Counted from the stretch's first letter, positions 36,831-50,265 are shown. The stretch: DNA of 64,000 nucleotides from Temnothorax longispinosus (GCF_030848805.1 NC_092358.1:11572433-11636432), one strand, 5' to 3'. Translations and numbers: made by a program. Notes: generated by a model from the sequence alone, not told the origin.

Positions 36831-39016
36831 ATTTATATAACATCGAAATTGATGATTTAGTACGATTTGGAAAGACTGCTGACGATAAAAATTTATGAAT
36901 AAAAGGAAGTTAAAAGCTGTCGATCGAGCGAGGACGTGCGAGAGAGCGAGCGAGAGGCCGCGATTGAATGAATGAAACCATTCAGATAAGTAACATGTTT
37001 ATGCGCTCACCGGCGCAACGAGCGCGGCAAACGGCAGAGCCGGTCGAGCAACAATCCGGAAAGCAGATGGCACACCGGGTACAACGGCGGATTATATATC
37101 GCTTGTTAGGGTATGCGATGATAATAATAAAGCGCGTAATCTCGCGCAATAAACGCTCGCGCCTGTCCGATAACGGCCATTCGCCGCGAGTTAAGAGAAA
37201 CAAAAAGAGATTCCAAAATAACGGCTTCAATCGCTGCCTGTCAACCGCAAATATTAGATATTTAAATTAAAAATATTATTGTAATTAATTAATTAATTGT
37301 AAATTAAAATATCATTTTTTAGACAAGCATTTATTGTAAAGATCATTTTTCTTCTTAACAAAGATGCTGAGAGAAGTTTATCGTGTGTTCGTCGCAAGTT
37401 CTCAACAATTTTATTCTTGACTTAATCATTCTAAATTACATTTGTTCAACAAAAAAATACTTTTTTTCGAACACAAGAACAAAAATAGTCGTTTCTGGTA
37501 GCTTTTTAAACGCTGAAAATATCCCGTTTGCTAAATTGCTCTATCACATTATAATTTTAAGAAATTTGCAGTTAAAGTTACAAAAATGGGCTATTTTAGT
37601 GTATTTTGGCATTATTACTACGATATGTGACGTGTTGCAGATGTTTAATTGCACTCAAAATTAAATATGTTGTTAGGACAAGAAATTTGTTGTGTCGATT
37701 ATGGTTAAAAAGATATTGATGATTAACGTAAAGTCTGTTGCATCTAAGTTGCGACCATTAAGGTCTACGAAATATTTTTAACTAATCTGATGTTAAAGTT
37801 GATAAAATGACAGAACCGATATGGTGGATTTCAAAATAATAACGGTCGAATTTTTAATTTTGTTTTATTCTTGTGCTTCTTTTTTGTTGAACTGTTATTA
37901 AATTATTAATCTTTCAAGGTAATTTTAAGCTTTAAGAAATTGAACGATGAATGTGAGATTTAATCGTCTAATTTGCACTTCTCTAATATATATAGTTTTC
38001 AGAAAACATTTCAATTTTTCATATCTCGACACTCTTCCGAAGAAAAGAGAGAGGAATCGATTTTGCATTTGTCAAAAGAATCGTAAATAAAAGTGATCTG
38101 AAAAGTTTCGGATTTCCAATGACATTTACTGATAATGTTTATTACTTTTTCCATTGGACTTCCATCTATATCCGACTCTATATTGACCTTCGTGCTTCTC
38201 TTCGATTTTCTAATCCTCGAACTCTTTGACACACATTGGCTTCTATTAACACTCCTTGCAATATCCGGTCAATTCAATGTAATAATCCTCTAGTTTTCGA
38301 TTCAGAGCGCGCGATGTGCTGTCACGTCGTCGCGCGGTTTTCCGGCATACGAGATCCCCCATAGGCCACCGCAAGAGCGTTTCGGCAAAATCGGTCAATT
38401 AATTTCACGTCGGGGCGTATCCCGCGGATTCCCTGACGGAAACGAGGCAGACGTGGGCGGCGCGGCGGCGGCGGCGACGGCGGTGAATCCACTCCGCGTG
38501 ATGCGGGGCGACAAGCTCGCAGATTCTGAATAGATAATGCGAGGGCCGCACGATGAAGATCTCATCAGTTCCGCGTAATTACCTCCCACGCGAGAAGCCG
38601 TCCGCGAAAGGTTGCTACATCTACGGCGGATAGCCGTCTTACCTACGTAATTTTCACAGTCTAGACGTGCACGCGTGCGTGTGCGTGCGCGCGGCTACAT
38701 ATAGGTGTACACGTTCTTGCGACACGCACACGTACACTCCGGCGAGCTTGTACGAGCGTGATTTCACGGAAACTTTGAGAGGTTTCCGCCGTCCCGGTTG
38801 CTCGAGCCTCGAAGATATCCGTTCTGGCTGGTCGAGAGAGGTCAGAAGTGGACCAATTTCGCTAACAGAGCAGTCTGCTCTGAAGCTGAAGAGTCCTCGA
38901 AAACCTTTATCCGTTGACAAGTCACTAAGGTTTCAGTTTAAATTAAAAATTAATTATTAAACTGATTTAACGAAGATAGCTGATTAAGTTAACATAAAAT
39001 CTGTAACTATATAGTT

Positions 39017-39023
<7 letters not shown>

Positions 39024-39057
<34 letters not shown>
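39024..39057. repeat. (TA)n microsatellite
   Basis: About 34 bases of TA preceded by a short CA run. Confidence 0.95.
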
Positions 39058-39058
<1 letters not shown>

Positions 39059-39147
39059 TAATACATGTTAATAAAATAATATAAAGTTTTTTATTCATTT
39101 ACCCAATGTATATTTTTATTTATAAGAATACAAATTACTAAAATATT

Positions 39148-39166
39148 GCTTCCTCATAGAGGAAGC
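39148..39166. repeat. Perfect hairpin GCTTCCTCATAGAGGAAGC
   Basis: 8-bp stem with a 3-base loop. The same 19 bases recur at 40610-40628, where they begin the right-hand 44-bp array. They may mark one edge of the composite repeat that ends near 40870. Confidence 0.85.
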
Positions 39167-39189
39167 TTTGTTTTCGTGAATTTCGTATA

Positions 39190-39955
39190 TGAACCTTTGA
39201 TTGCGTATAAAGTTGGGTCTAATCAACCAAATTTAAATGATTTATATATGAAATAGGGGTAAAAGAAACCAACGAAGAGATTGGTTTTTGAGTTTTTGAT
39301 GCCAATATGTTCAGTGTTCTAAAATGTAGAAATATCGCATTAAAATCGCATGTCCGTATGTGTGTATGTGATTTGATGTCCGTGGTTGCTCTAACTTCCG
39401 TAAATATTGAGATATTGGGCTGTTTTTTTTTTAATCGATAGAGTATCATTCAAGGAAGGTTGGGTATTGAATTTGGCGATGATCGGTAAAGAGGTTCTTT
39501 TTTTTTTAATTTTGAATTTTTTTAGAAATGTCCGTGGTTGCTCTAACTTCCGCAAATTTGGAGATATCGATCTATTTCTAATTTTATTATATTTTTCAGT
39601 CTTTTCTACCCCTATTTCATATATAATTTTTTAAGATTTGGTTGCGTAGACCCAGCTTTATACGCGATCAAAGGTCCATAATTTTGATCGCATATAAAGC
39701 TAAGTCTAATCAACCGAATTTAAAAGAATTATATATGAAATAGGGGTAGAAAAGACCGACGTAAAAATTGTTTTTTGAGTTTTCGATGCCATTGGTTGAT
39801 CAGACCCAGCTTTATACGCGATCAAAGGTCCATAATTTTGATCGTATATAAAGCTAAGTCTAATCAACCGAATTTAAAAGAATTATATATGAAATAGGGG
39901 TAGGAAAGACCGAAGTAAAAATTGTTTTTTGAGTTTTCGATGGCAATGTGTTGCT
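39190..39955. repeat. Inverted and direct modules of a composite repeat
   Basis: A module of about 110 bases (GGTCTAATCAACC, TATATATGAAATAGGGGTA, TTTTTGAGTTTT) occurs in direct orientation near 39210, 39690 and 39850 and inverted near 39595-39660. The block TTTATACGCGATCAAAGGTC with its mirror occurs twice (39655-39705 and 39808-39862). ATGTCCGTGGTTGCTCTAAC occurs twice (about 39376 and 39527). No coding sequence is recognised. Confidence 0.8.
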
Positions 39956-40033
39956 TATGTTCGAAAACGTCAAATTTAAATTTTTTGAGGATCGGTTTTG
40001 AGGATTGGCTATCCACACACATCAAATAACTTA

Positions 40034-40148
40034 GGGTAGATTGAGGCGAATCGGATTAATATAAGTTGTAAGACAATTTTCGTTAGTATTTTATTAAACG
40101 AGCAATTTTATCGTGCTAATTAGTAATCCGATTTGCCTCGGTCTACCC
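40034..40148. mobile_element. 115-bp MITE, TA duplication, inside the composite repeat
   Basis: The ends GGGTAGATTGAGGCGAATCG and, in reverse complement, GGGTAGACCGAGGCAAATCG are flanked by TA at 40032-40033 and 40149-40150. TAATCCGATT is mirrored internally (CGGATTA at 40054). Non-coding. Confidence 0.85.
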
Positions 40149-40150
40149 TA

Positions 40151-40335
40151 TACATTTTTTAGGCAGAAATCGGTAACCCTTTCACTAATCTTCGCCAAAT
40201 TCGAAACAACCTCCCTTTAATGATACCTTATATATAAGATTACGTGTATGATTTGTACACTTTTTAGGTAAAAATTGGTAACCCCTTCACCGATCATTGC
40301 CAAATTCAACACCAATATATCTTTAATGATACTCT
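40151..40335. repeat. Two degenerate direct copies of an ~85-bp module
   Basis: TTTTTAGGCAGAAATCGGTA... and TTTTTAGGTAAAAATTGGTA... start two similar units, each containing CGCCAAATTC/TGCCAAATTC and CTTTAATGATAC. The inverse of this module is present at about 39435-39500 (GAGTATCATTCAAGG through GATGATCGGTAAAGAGGTTC). Confidence 0.8.
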
Positions 40336-40348
40336 ATCCATAAAAAAA

Positions 40349-40556
40349 GTGTGTAAGTAGAAACTTGCACATTGCTTCCTCATAGTTTTTAAGTGTGCAA
40401 GTAAAAACTTGCACATTGCTTCCTCATAGTTTTTTAGTGTGCAAGTAGAAACTTGTACATTGCTTCCTCATAGTTTTTAAGTGAGCAAGTAGAAACTTGC
40501 ACATTGCTTCCTTATAGTTTTTAAGTGTGCAAGTAGAAACCTGCATTGCTTCCTCT
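40349..40556. repeat. Left array of a 44-bp tandem repeat (about 5 units)
   Basis: Each unit contains GTGCAAGTAGAAACTTGCAC, itself a hairpin, followed by ATTGCTTCCTCATAGTTTTT. The first spacing measured between successive GCTTCCTCATAG motifs is 44 bases. The last unit is shortened and ends in CTCTATGAGG. Confidence 0.92.
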
Positions 40557-40609
40557 ATGAGGAACCCAAATTAATAAATATCTACTAATAATTATGCATA
40601 CAAAAACAG

Positions 40610-40870
40610 GCTTCCTCATAGAGGAAGCAATGTGCAGGTTTCTACTTGCACACTTAAAAACTATAAGGAAGCAATGTGCAAGTTTTTACTTGCTCACTTA
40701 AAAACTATGAGGAAGCAATGTACAAGTTTCTAATTGCACATTTAAAAACTATGAGGAAGCAATGTGCAAGTTTCTACTTGCACACTAAAAAACTATGAGG
40801 AAGCAATGTGCAAGTTTCTACTTGCACACTTAAAAACTATGAGGAAGCAATGTGCAAGTTTCTACTTGTT
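40610..40870. repeat. Right array of the same 44-bp unit in opposite orientation (about 6 units)
   Basis: Units read GAGGAAGCAATGTGCAAGTT then TCTACTTGCACACTTAAAAA, the reverse complement of the left array. A spacer of about 53 AT-rich bases separates the two arrays. Individual units differ by single bases, and some of these differences appear at mirrored positions. Confidence 0.92.
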
Positions 40871-43800
40871 TTTTAAATTATATAATGTTCAATATAGACT
40901 ACTTATATAAGTGTATATAATAATGTTATAAAAATTTAGTTCTATCAATTTAAAAAAGGGGGCTTTCGAAATATATTTCATATTCTACGATTCGATAATA
41001 ACGTCGATAGCTATTGCAAGGTATTCCGCAATGCTCTAACAAATAAGGTATTGGAATACATTGATATGAATTAATATTTCTCGGATTGATGCAATTTAAC
41101 GGTCTTGAAATCTTGCGCAAAGGTCTCTCAAAAAACACTGTTAGCGATAATCCCTCTTTGAGCGTCATCTGACACGCAGCCGACGTTTCTGAGCTCTCTG
41201 CCCGGGTCTTTATGTAGATTTCACGTTTTTTTCGATCACATTACACCGGCGCGGCAGCGTCGCGTAATCCGTGCTTCCGTAAATGTAAGATGACTCTGCT
41301 TTCCACTTTGTGCCTGTACCGACATGCATATACACCGTGTGGGTACCGTTACCGACGACTTTTAATCTACGCGCATATATACACACAAAACGTGCTCAGC
41401 TCTAATCTCCTCGCTTCTTAAGTAGCCGGGGAATCAGAAGTCATCCAGCGACAGGTATACGGATGGAATTCGTTACCGGAACCGACCGCGTATCTCACGG
41501 TAGCTGTACTGTCGATAATAAGTCGCCTGGTCCTCTAATGAATTTATCTGTCATCATGAATTATTCTTTAATCTTATGTAGAATTAAAGTGCACGTGAAG
41601 ATAAATTTAATCGAAAAGCGAGAAAGAGAAGTGGTACTTCGGAGAGCACGAAATCTAGAAACGAATTTTCGTGTTCAAACTTGATCGACAGGCAACTGGC
41701 AAAAACGCGAAAGAACGAAAAGAGGGACATTCAAGTTCTTCTCTTTTTTGAAACCTGAGATAATTCGAGAATCCAGAAATTAATGGCGCAAACGTCCGAA
41801 TTAGCGAGATAACGACTTTAAACGTTCACGAGGCGCGTAAATTCTCAACCCGGGGCTTCGTAATACGCCGCGGCGCGCGACACTACGCGAACTATGTCGC
41901 CGACGTAAATTCCCTTCTTTGCGTGAGCGTAACCTAATTTCTTCTTGTGCCCTACGACGTCCCAATTCCGCCGCGCGCTTAATGAAAACTCGCTGTCTCT
42001 ATGGAGAGATATCCGGCCGACCTACGCTACGCGGCAAGGCGGGAACATGGTAAAAAGTACGCAGGGCCACGCGGAACTCCGGGACTTTGCGCCCTAAATG
42101 ACGCTCCGCGCGATCATTCGGATCCAGCGGAGATTGCAAATTCACGGCGGGAAACCCCCCGACATTTTTTGCCGGCGTTTCGACGTAATTAATGCCGAGC
42201 GCTTTCACAGTTCGGTAAGCGTTTCTTATCGCGGGCTGTTATACGCTCTGACACGTCGCGCCTGTTATAACCGCGATTATTTCTCGATGGATTATCTCTC
42301 ACTGTCGCACCGATATTTCCGAGAATACACACGTACAGCGAGGATATACAGAAGAAGATGTAGAAGATCTGCAAATGTCAAGACGCTTTTTTTTGTTTGG
42401 AATTTTAAGCTGAATTAAGGATTAAAAAATTAGCTATCTTATACTTAAACTTAATAACTTAATAATGACATTTTAAAAAAGATTTTAAAGGTAACAAAAT
42501 TTCGAAAAATGTAGGACTCATATTATTTACTTCCCAAGATACTCCTCGCAATTGCTTAAACTTTTTACCGTAAAATTAAATTAAAAATAAGTTTTTATAG
42601 TTGAAGATCAAAACGTGTAGAATACAGAATTAAATTGCTTCTAAGTTAACATCGAAAAGAAAAATTGGAGAATACCTCTTTTAGAAGAGAGAAAAAAAAA
42701 ACGTTTCAAATATTATCATTTCTAAACAGAAGTTTAATTTGGAGCTTTATAATTAATACATTAATATAAAAGCTAAGTAATATTAAGTAATATTAAGCTT
42801 ATATTAATACTAAGTAATATGCTATCGAATTATTACTAGAGGAACAAAGAAACGAAAGAGTTGCAGCAATCCGTTTGGCCTGTACATACATACAGTCCAA
42901 TAAATCATGTCGGGAGGTACGTATTCGCGCGGAGTTTATATAGAGCGAAGGTTTGGCGAGATGTTCCGAAATTAACGATGCGGCAACACGAATGGAAACG
43001 TCCTGCGCGCGCGGGGTTGTTTGTTAAGCAGAGCTTATCTCTCACACTATAGTCTCTACACCCTCCCCTTTAACCCTTTCGAGGGCCGCCCCGGGACGAT
43101 GAGGGTAGAGCTCCATTACTCAAGTTTTTACTGGTATGCTACATATACACCAAATGACCCACTTGTGCCAAGTTTAATCCGAGATCTATCACACACAGCT
43201 CGGAATTTCCGAGATACTCCACGTATACCCAGAAATTTCGGCGAGCCGATGGCTCTTGAATTGTCGGTCATTTAAATATCGCTCGCGAGCTTACGAATAT
43301 TGGAATATCGGAATTTTAGAGAAGTCGCAATTCGCCGTGTTCCTTTTTTGCAATTTTTTGCGGCTGTTTAACTTCGATACGATACACGCTATATAAAGTA
43401 GTAATCATTATAGGTACAGAATATAGGTTTTCTCTTAAAAACATTATACAATATTATAATTTCATTATAATTATTTAACAACCAATTGCCTCACATTTTC
43501 AACTTGCTTTGCTTCACATATCGTTCTTGCTTGCGTATCCCTAATTTTTTTATATCTTCCTTAATTATTTATTTTAGAAACAAAAAGTCTTTTGTAACAT
43601 ATAATCTTCATTTTTCAAAATAAACGGATTTAAAACTGTGTCGGAAATAAGTTCGTCCATCATGAAGTAAAATGTTCTGCTTCTTTAAACACAACAGGCG
43701 GATTATTTGTCGCTCGGCTAAATAACTTGTAACAATTTTTTTGGTTTGTAACTACGGACGTTGCGCGAAACAAAAAGAAAAAGAGGTGAGAGAAAAACGT

Positions 43801-46800
43801 GGAGAGAGAGAGAAAAAACAGTATGTCGCGCGAGATGCGGGGCATTATGCCTCTCCATAACCGAGCGAGCGATATCATCGCCGTCATTTGTCTCCGCCGG
43901 CCGAGCGGGCGGACGAGATTTCACTTCGACTCGTTTCGCTATTCCACCTGCGTCACGGAACTTTCATGTTTATGAAACGGCTGGGGGAAGCTCAGAAAAT
44001 AACGTAAATCCCGGCGCTCGCGCAACGAGCCGCGGTGTTACCGGAGCAGAATGCAAATCTTCCGATATACCGTCGCGCGAAGGGCACACACATACAGCAT
44101 CGGGTCGAGCTATTTAAAACACATACGCTATCTGTGCAGTCAAGGTGGTCGAGATACAGTTTTGCTCACAGAATATTTTTGTCGATGGCTCAATCCGATA
44201 ATGACCGCAGTCTCATTCCTGGAACGAAAACTTGTTTTTGTATTGTTATTTCGATTACTCTATTATTCGATAGGATCTCGAAGATAGATCGCGAGATTTT
44301 CTCAGGTACGACTTCAGCAAAGTCTCTCCATTTATCGATTGCATATAATATTAATCCGAGAACATCTTCTTTGAAAAATGTACACGTAACCGTGATTAAA
44401 TTATAACTCTTTATTATCTAATTATAAACTCTCTAACGACTTTAATCTTTTATTATTCAATATTAATACCTCATTTCTAAAGTTTATCCTCCAAGTCTTT
44501 AAAAGATTATCAATTTTATTTAATTTATATACGTATATTATATAAAAATGTTTTTTGAGACTTCAAAGAGTGATTTGGGTATAAAAAAGTTAAAAAGCCT
44601 TGTAACTTCGTCGATGCTAAGTGCCATCGATCTTCCCGACAATTCCATTGACTATCTATTATGATACGTCCAGGATTTGGACAGGTATTCGCGCAGATAG
44701 CAGCGCGTTATCCACACGACTTGCTCCGGACGCCGCTAATAAGGTCAGCCGATAAATGGCGAAAGAAAATGACGAGAAAAGGATGCACCAAGCGTGATAA
44801 ATCGCGGGGGACCGCCCCTTCCCTCCTCTCTCCTCCCGCACTGAATAGGATTCCCATGATTTATCGCGACAAGATATCAACGGGGATAAAGAGCTCTCGG
44901 GCGCTACGAATCGATCCGCTGTTCGATACCTCGCTATACGACGCCATTTGTTACGGAGCAATGAGGAACCCAAAGCGCCGTTTGTATCACCGACACACGA
45001 AGGGCACGCCCTCGGAGGGGCTGCATACAGGGGTTGCAGATGCACTTTACGCGCCGTATACATTTCGCGGCGAATCGATATTTCCAAGCAAGATTTCACA
45101 TGTCGAATATCGCAAAAAAGAAAAATAGAACGGGAGAGTTCGGTAATTGAGAAAGAGTAAAAGCTGTGATAAGACCGTAATGGACGGAGCATCCTCATTT
45201 GTCCGACGGAACAATCGGCGAGAAGTCCAAGCCGTAAGTTCTTAAAGAGAAGAGTTAATATCCCATTTCTCACCTCGCGTAAGGAATCGTTCGACGAGTC
45301 CTATAAGAGCCGCGCGCGGTCGGGAGAGATTTACGCGGAAGTGGAGCAACACACCCGAGGAGGTCCCGCGCTTTCGCGCCACGTGCTGAAAAATGACGAG
45401 AGGGAGAGATGGAGGAGTGGAGCGCAACTCGCGCGTGGTTGTTTCGCGCGTTATTACCCCTCGGCCACTCGGAATGCCTTCGCCTTTGCGTTATTAGCGC
45501 CCGCTTCGAGATACTTATTATATCATTACAACTGTAACGAGACTGTAACGTTACCGAGCGCGCGCACGTTCGCTCTCGCGTTTATTGTATAACGGAGGCA
45601 ACCGGTCGCTAATAACCGGCCGAGATTGAAACGCCGAGTTGTAAAATGATACTCCGCGCAGCTCATACGCGTGTCATACCTCGAGAGAGGAGGAGATGAT
45701 GCACGTCGTAACTGGAGAAACCCGGGAAACAGAAATTCGCGTGATGCTTTTATAAGTTTGTAGAAACTCTCCCTTATATAGTCCGAGATGCGTTAAAGTC
45801 GGACCGGTTGCTCCGACAATGCCAACAGCGATGAAAATGGCTCGATACACATACACACACTCTCTCTCTTCCCAATTCTATATATATAATTCTTTAATTC
45901 TACCTTAAATAAAATATATCCTCGATATACCAATACCATATAATACTCTTGGACAGATGGCATATCCGCTAAGTAATATCCCTGGATGTGCAGTGCATTC
46001 ACAACTGACACTTCCAAGAATTGGAACGGTTCGAAGATCGACGTAGGCGGAAAATAAAATTGCCGTCGCAATTCCGCGACTCGCGCGGCTCTCTCTCTCC
46101 CGTAATTCCCATCGACCCCCCCAGGGAACTGACAGCAGCTTCGTCGTTGCTAAAGTCGTAAAAAAGCCGTAGGCAGAAACGGAAGAGGGAAGGTAAGAGA
46201 AGTGGTGAACCTTGCGCGATCGTAATGCACGCGATGGGGAAGCAATCCGCGGAGTCCAACGCGCATCGACGTGCGTTTTCCATTCGAGGCCGGGGAACGA
46301 ACTCTTCCGCGACGACAAAGATAAAAGGAAAAAAAGGAATACCGCCGCGTCGTTACTCGTCCCCACGCCCCGAAATGGTGGATACGCGAGTTCCATGCAA
46401 TTTACAGTGGAGGAATACAAGGAGAGGATGCCGGAAAATCAGGATGACGACACGGTGGTGAAGAAGGGCATCAAGGGGGGGGGGGGCGTATAGAGTCGGC
46501 TACGGAAAGAGAAAACGAAACGGTCGTAACACAACGTCTTTATATTATGCGCATGGCTGAACGTTTTCCGAGGTTTGCTTTTAGAGACGCACCGCAGCGA
46601 CGAGAAGAGAAAGGGGAGGGAAGAGGGAAAAAGAGAGAGAAAGGAAACAACGGGATTGAAATGTATCTTGATCTTACGAGTGGATTTACATAATTGCTTC
46701 GACTACGCTGTCTTTTTCCCGGATGGAATCGCCGTCAACGTCGACTGCGGAGGCGGACCCCCGATATTGGATTTCGCGACGTAACAGCGGAGACATAAAG

Positions 46801-47069
46801 GGCCGGGGGACGGCTCGTAAAAGGGCGCATCGCAGAAGGCTCTTCGCCGTTTCTGCTGCGATCGGTTTTCTTTTAGAGGTGGATTACGGTCGTGCGCAAT
46901 GTTCGAATTATTATGGCCGGCTCTCTTATCGGTTGCCGGCGACGCACTTTCCTCGCCGCAGGTGCGGCGGTTGTCGTTCGTAGCAGGCGTCAAAATGTGG
47001 TTGAAATACTTGTCATTATATTTATTTATTGTTTTTAAATATTTCTGTCATTTAAGTAAATATTATATA

Positions 47070-47104
47070 GGGGAGACCGGGGCTCGTTGGCACAAGGGAC
47101 AAGT
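47070..47104. mobile_element. Possible solo transposon end, GGGGAGACCGGGGC
   Basis: GGGGAGACCGGGGCTCGTTG followed by a repeated AAGTTGGCAA-like motif resembles the terminal repeat of insect MITEs with GGGGAGACCGGGGC ends. That resemblance is from general knowledge. I find no matching opposite end downstream, so it is a fragment at most. Confidence 0.3.
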
Positions 47105-48490
47105 TGGCAATGCGTTCCGTTTATGTATTTATATAGCAAAAGAAACAATGGAAAGTTATCACAAAATCTCTTTTATGACATAGGTACTTTCCCCAAAGTT
47201 TTATTTAAATCAAACAAGTATTACAATACAAAAAGAGAAAACTCTGATTCAAGAGGTGGCAGTAAATTTTCGAGCGTTTTAAAATATCGTATTAATGTTC
47301 TTCAGCTTGAGAAGAAAATCAAAGTGACGTATTATTATAATTAAAAAAAAAATTTATGTTATATGCGGCATGTTATTTCGAGAAACAACAGTAATTTATT
47401 GTAATTCGTATAAAGTTTCAAATTCTCTCGAATTCACGGGTCGCTATAAGCGTGACTCTTGTTAGTTGTAGAAATCAACCATTGCCCAGAAGCAAATTAT
47501 CTCGATTGTTTGTATCTGTGTAATTTGTGCTCTTTGAGCTCTCGACAGCGAAAAGCAATTCCTTGTTATCTCGTTATGCCCCGTGTTGCGTTTCCCAATT
47601 CGATTTTCTAGCAGCGATAGAATTTGTCAAATCTCGTTAGCCGAGCTCGAATAATTGTAAGGTCCGGTTCTTCTTGCAGCAAATCGTCTCTTATAGTTTT
47701 ACGAGAGATTTCAATTGCAAAATAAACACACTTCTGAACGTAAATAACTACATAATGTAAATATCTATTTTATGTATAAACAAACGTGTTAAATAGACAT
47801 CTTAATTTTCAATTTTTATTGTTTTAACTGCACCCAACTCGAATCACGGAATATTTCACTATAAGAATCTTAGCAACGTAGGCGCATTTCCGAAAGCTCT
47901 GCTCCGATTAATTCCGATGTCTGTGTGATACATAAAGTCATCAGAAATAAATTCAATAACGCGTATAGCAACGAGCGATAGACAGACGTCGAGCAATTCC
48001 TGAAACGAGCTTTTCATGTCGCGCGTGAACTGTAACGTGTTAACTGTCACGTATGCGCGGACGATAAACGCGCGCGACGCGCATAAATAATTACAACGAA
48101 AGGCGCGTATCGGAAAATCAGGAGATGCTACTCGGGCGCGTTTACCGCGTCGGATGGAAACCCGACCAGCTCGACGACCTGGTTGTCAGGAATACCGCGC
48201 GGGCGCGCTAAACGGAACGGAAACTGCAACACGGACCGGAGGCACACAGCGACGGTGGCAGCGCGGTTATTCTCAAATATTGGAATAACGTATCGGAGAT
48301 ACGGCAAGAGCGATATCCTCGTCCCTTTCATTATAGGCACGCAGCGTCATCCGCGACGACGTAAGCCTCAATTTTTCCCCGTGGAGAATGTATCGCCCGT
48401 CGCTCGCTATTATCGTGCGATATTGAATTTCGATAGGTTCGATCCGTCGCGAAAACAGTCGCGAGCGCGCGACTATACGTCCCACGCTAC

Positions 48491-48541
48491 ACCGCAGCGC
48501 AGCGCATCGCACCACACCGCACCGCATCGCATCACATCGCA
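48491..48541. repeat. Degenerate pentanucleotide tandem repeat
   Basis: About ten 5-base units of the form ACCGC, AGCGC, ATCGC, ATCAC, in one phase. Confidence 0.85.
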
Positions 48542-49563
48542 CGTGAATTGCATCGGGAAACGTGGTTACGTTGTGCATATATACCCATTTGCCGTTGTTA
48601 ACGTTCGCTCGTTTCGACCGGAAGCAAACGTTTTCCCGATAGCCGGAGTTATTATATTTTCCGATCACACACGCGCGCGAGGCAATTTATATTTTCCGAC
48701 TCTAATTATAAATTAATCCCTATTATTAGAACGGGATTAACAAAGAGTTTGCCTAACCCGCCAAGTTTGACGCCGATGCCGACGCCTTCTCGCGAGGAAT
48801 TAATTTATGACCTATTAAATTGTCACGCGTGAGTCTGTTCTCGCCGGCAATAATGAATCCGCATAATGAATTCCATTATTACTGGGAGACGGTGGAACGG
48901 AGCCGACTACGTTTAACATACTGTGCATTTTAAATAGATTAAAATAGATTTAAATAACCTTTAATTTCGCAGTCTCGGAATCACCGATTTTTATTTTAAT
49001 GTCACTCTCGCGCGCACAAAAACTAACCGCATTTTAAATCTTTCAATAACCGCCAGTCCATTTCTTCTAGTATTAATTATATAACGTGGATCGATTGTAA
49101 CGTGATCTTCGCTTCTGGAACGTCACGAGCATTCGGCAATTGAGGTACCTCCGGGAAATTAATTTCCATTCATTCATCAAATGTGTTACGAATTCGTTCT
49201 ACCGAAATAATGAATTTGCAGAGTAAACTGCGTTACGGAAAACGACAAAATTAAATGACATCGTTATTTAATACTATAATGAAATTGGTTTAACTAGATT
49301 TAAATAACTTTCAATTTAAATACCAAAACCATCTATCTTTAATGTAATGAAAGAATCTTGGACAATAGCTAACCGCGCAAGCTGAGAATATTAAATTTTT
49401 AGAAAATTTCCCTTAAATCCTTAACAAGTCGATATTCCATTTCTTCTAACATTATTAAGTGCATTTATTATTGAGTTAATTATTTATAATTTATTATTAT
49501 TATTTCACAAATTATACGATTTCAAAGTAATTATTATTAATTAGATTGCATGGTCTCAAAATG

Positions 49564-49564
<1 letters not shown>

Positions 49565-49603
<39 letters not shown>

Positions 49604-49613
49604 AGAGAGAGAA
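49565..49613. repeat. (CT)n followed directly by (GA)n
   Basis: Eighteen CT units, then AAGAGAGAGAGA. The junction can form a hairpin. Confidence 0.95.
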
Positions 49614-50265
49614 ATTATTATATTCACTTTTAAAATACTCGATAAAATCGATAACCTATAATATACATAAACAAGCAAATTCTTTGTGCCAAATCTGATA
49701 GTTATGTAATATAGATGTTACCGTATCAGTAGGGTATTGTAATGCGGTGCCATTTCCGGGTTTGAAGCATCACGAGCGGTAAGAATGGCGTACTGAGGTA
49801 CATCTTTCATCCGAAAACGCGCGTATCTTTTATGCCCCGGAGCAGAAGGAAGTTCTTCTTTGTTAACCAAATTTTCACTCCCAGCCTGATTTTGTAGTCG
49901 ACGCGTTGTTAGTCCGCATGTCACTTACAAACTGGCATTATAAATCCTCAAAAAGGAGAGAGGCGGAGAAGGGGACTGTGTACGGCCAAATTACCATCTG
50001 GGATTTATAACTCCTCCGGGGAACCTTTCAAAAATAGGGCCATATTTCGAAGATAAACGTGACTTACGAGCCCTACGACCCATATTCGCGCGGGCATTAT
50101 ATACCGGCAGCTCCCCCCGAGCAAGCTAGTCGCGGTAGTTTGTCGAAAATAGTCCGTCCCTCTCGAGCCATTTTGAACGTTCGCCGGAGCGCAACAATAT
50201 ACATAAGTGAGAACGCCAGATAGAAAAGCGAACAAATAGCGCGTTCGTTTTGGACATATTTCGTG

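Larger units (their letters stand above)
33122..39023. other. Gene-poor stretch
   Basis: A charged 114-codon frame at 33404-33748 (Arg/Glu-rich, no domain) is not convincing. CpG-rich DNA lies around 35080-35480, 36060-36440 and 38280-38780. Apart from the repeats listed separately I see no structure. Confidence 0.4.
40872..50265. other. Long gene-poor stretch
   Basis: CpG-rich blocks (41170-42360, 43880-44150, 44640-45620, 46070-46980, 48030-48700) alternate with AT-rich DNA. Open frames in them lack domains and credible splice borders. A short donor-like segment near 45180 is discussed among rejected items. Confidence 0.4.

Noticed and set aside
40349..40870. CRISPR-like array
   Set aside because: Units are contiguous 44-bp repeats without unique spacers and occur in inverted arrays in eukaryotic DNA.
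45180..45233. ATG plus 18 codons followed by GCC|GTAAGTTC, a possible first coding micro-exon
   Set aside because: Too short to distinguish from chance; no supporting second exon or recognisable peptide.
48437..48447. GGTTCGATCCG, resembling a tRNA B box
   Set aside because: No A box or cloverleaf could be formed upstream; no tRNA gene supported anywhere in the window.
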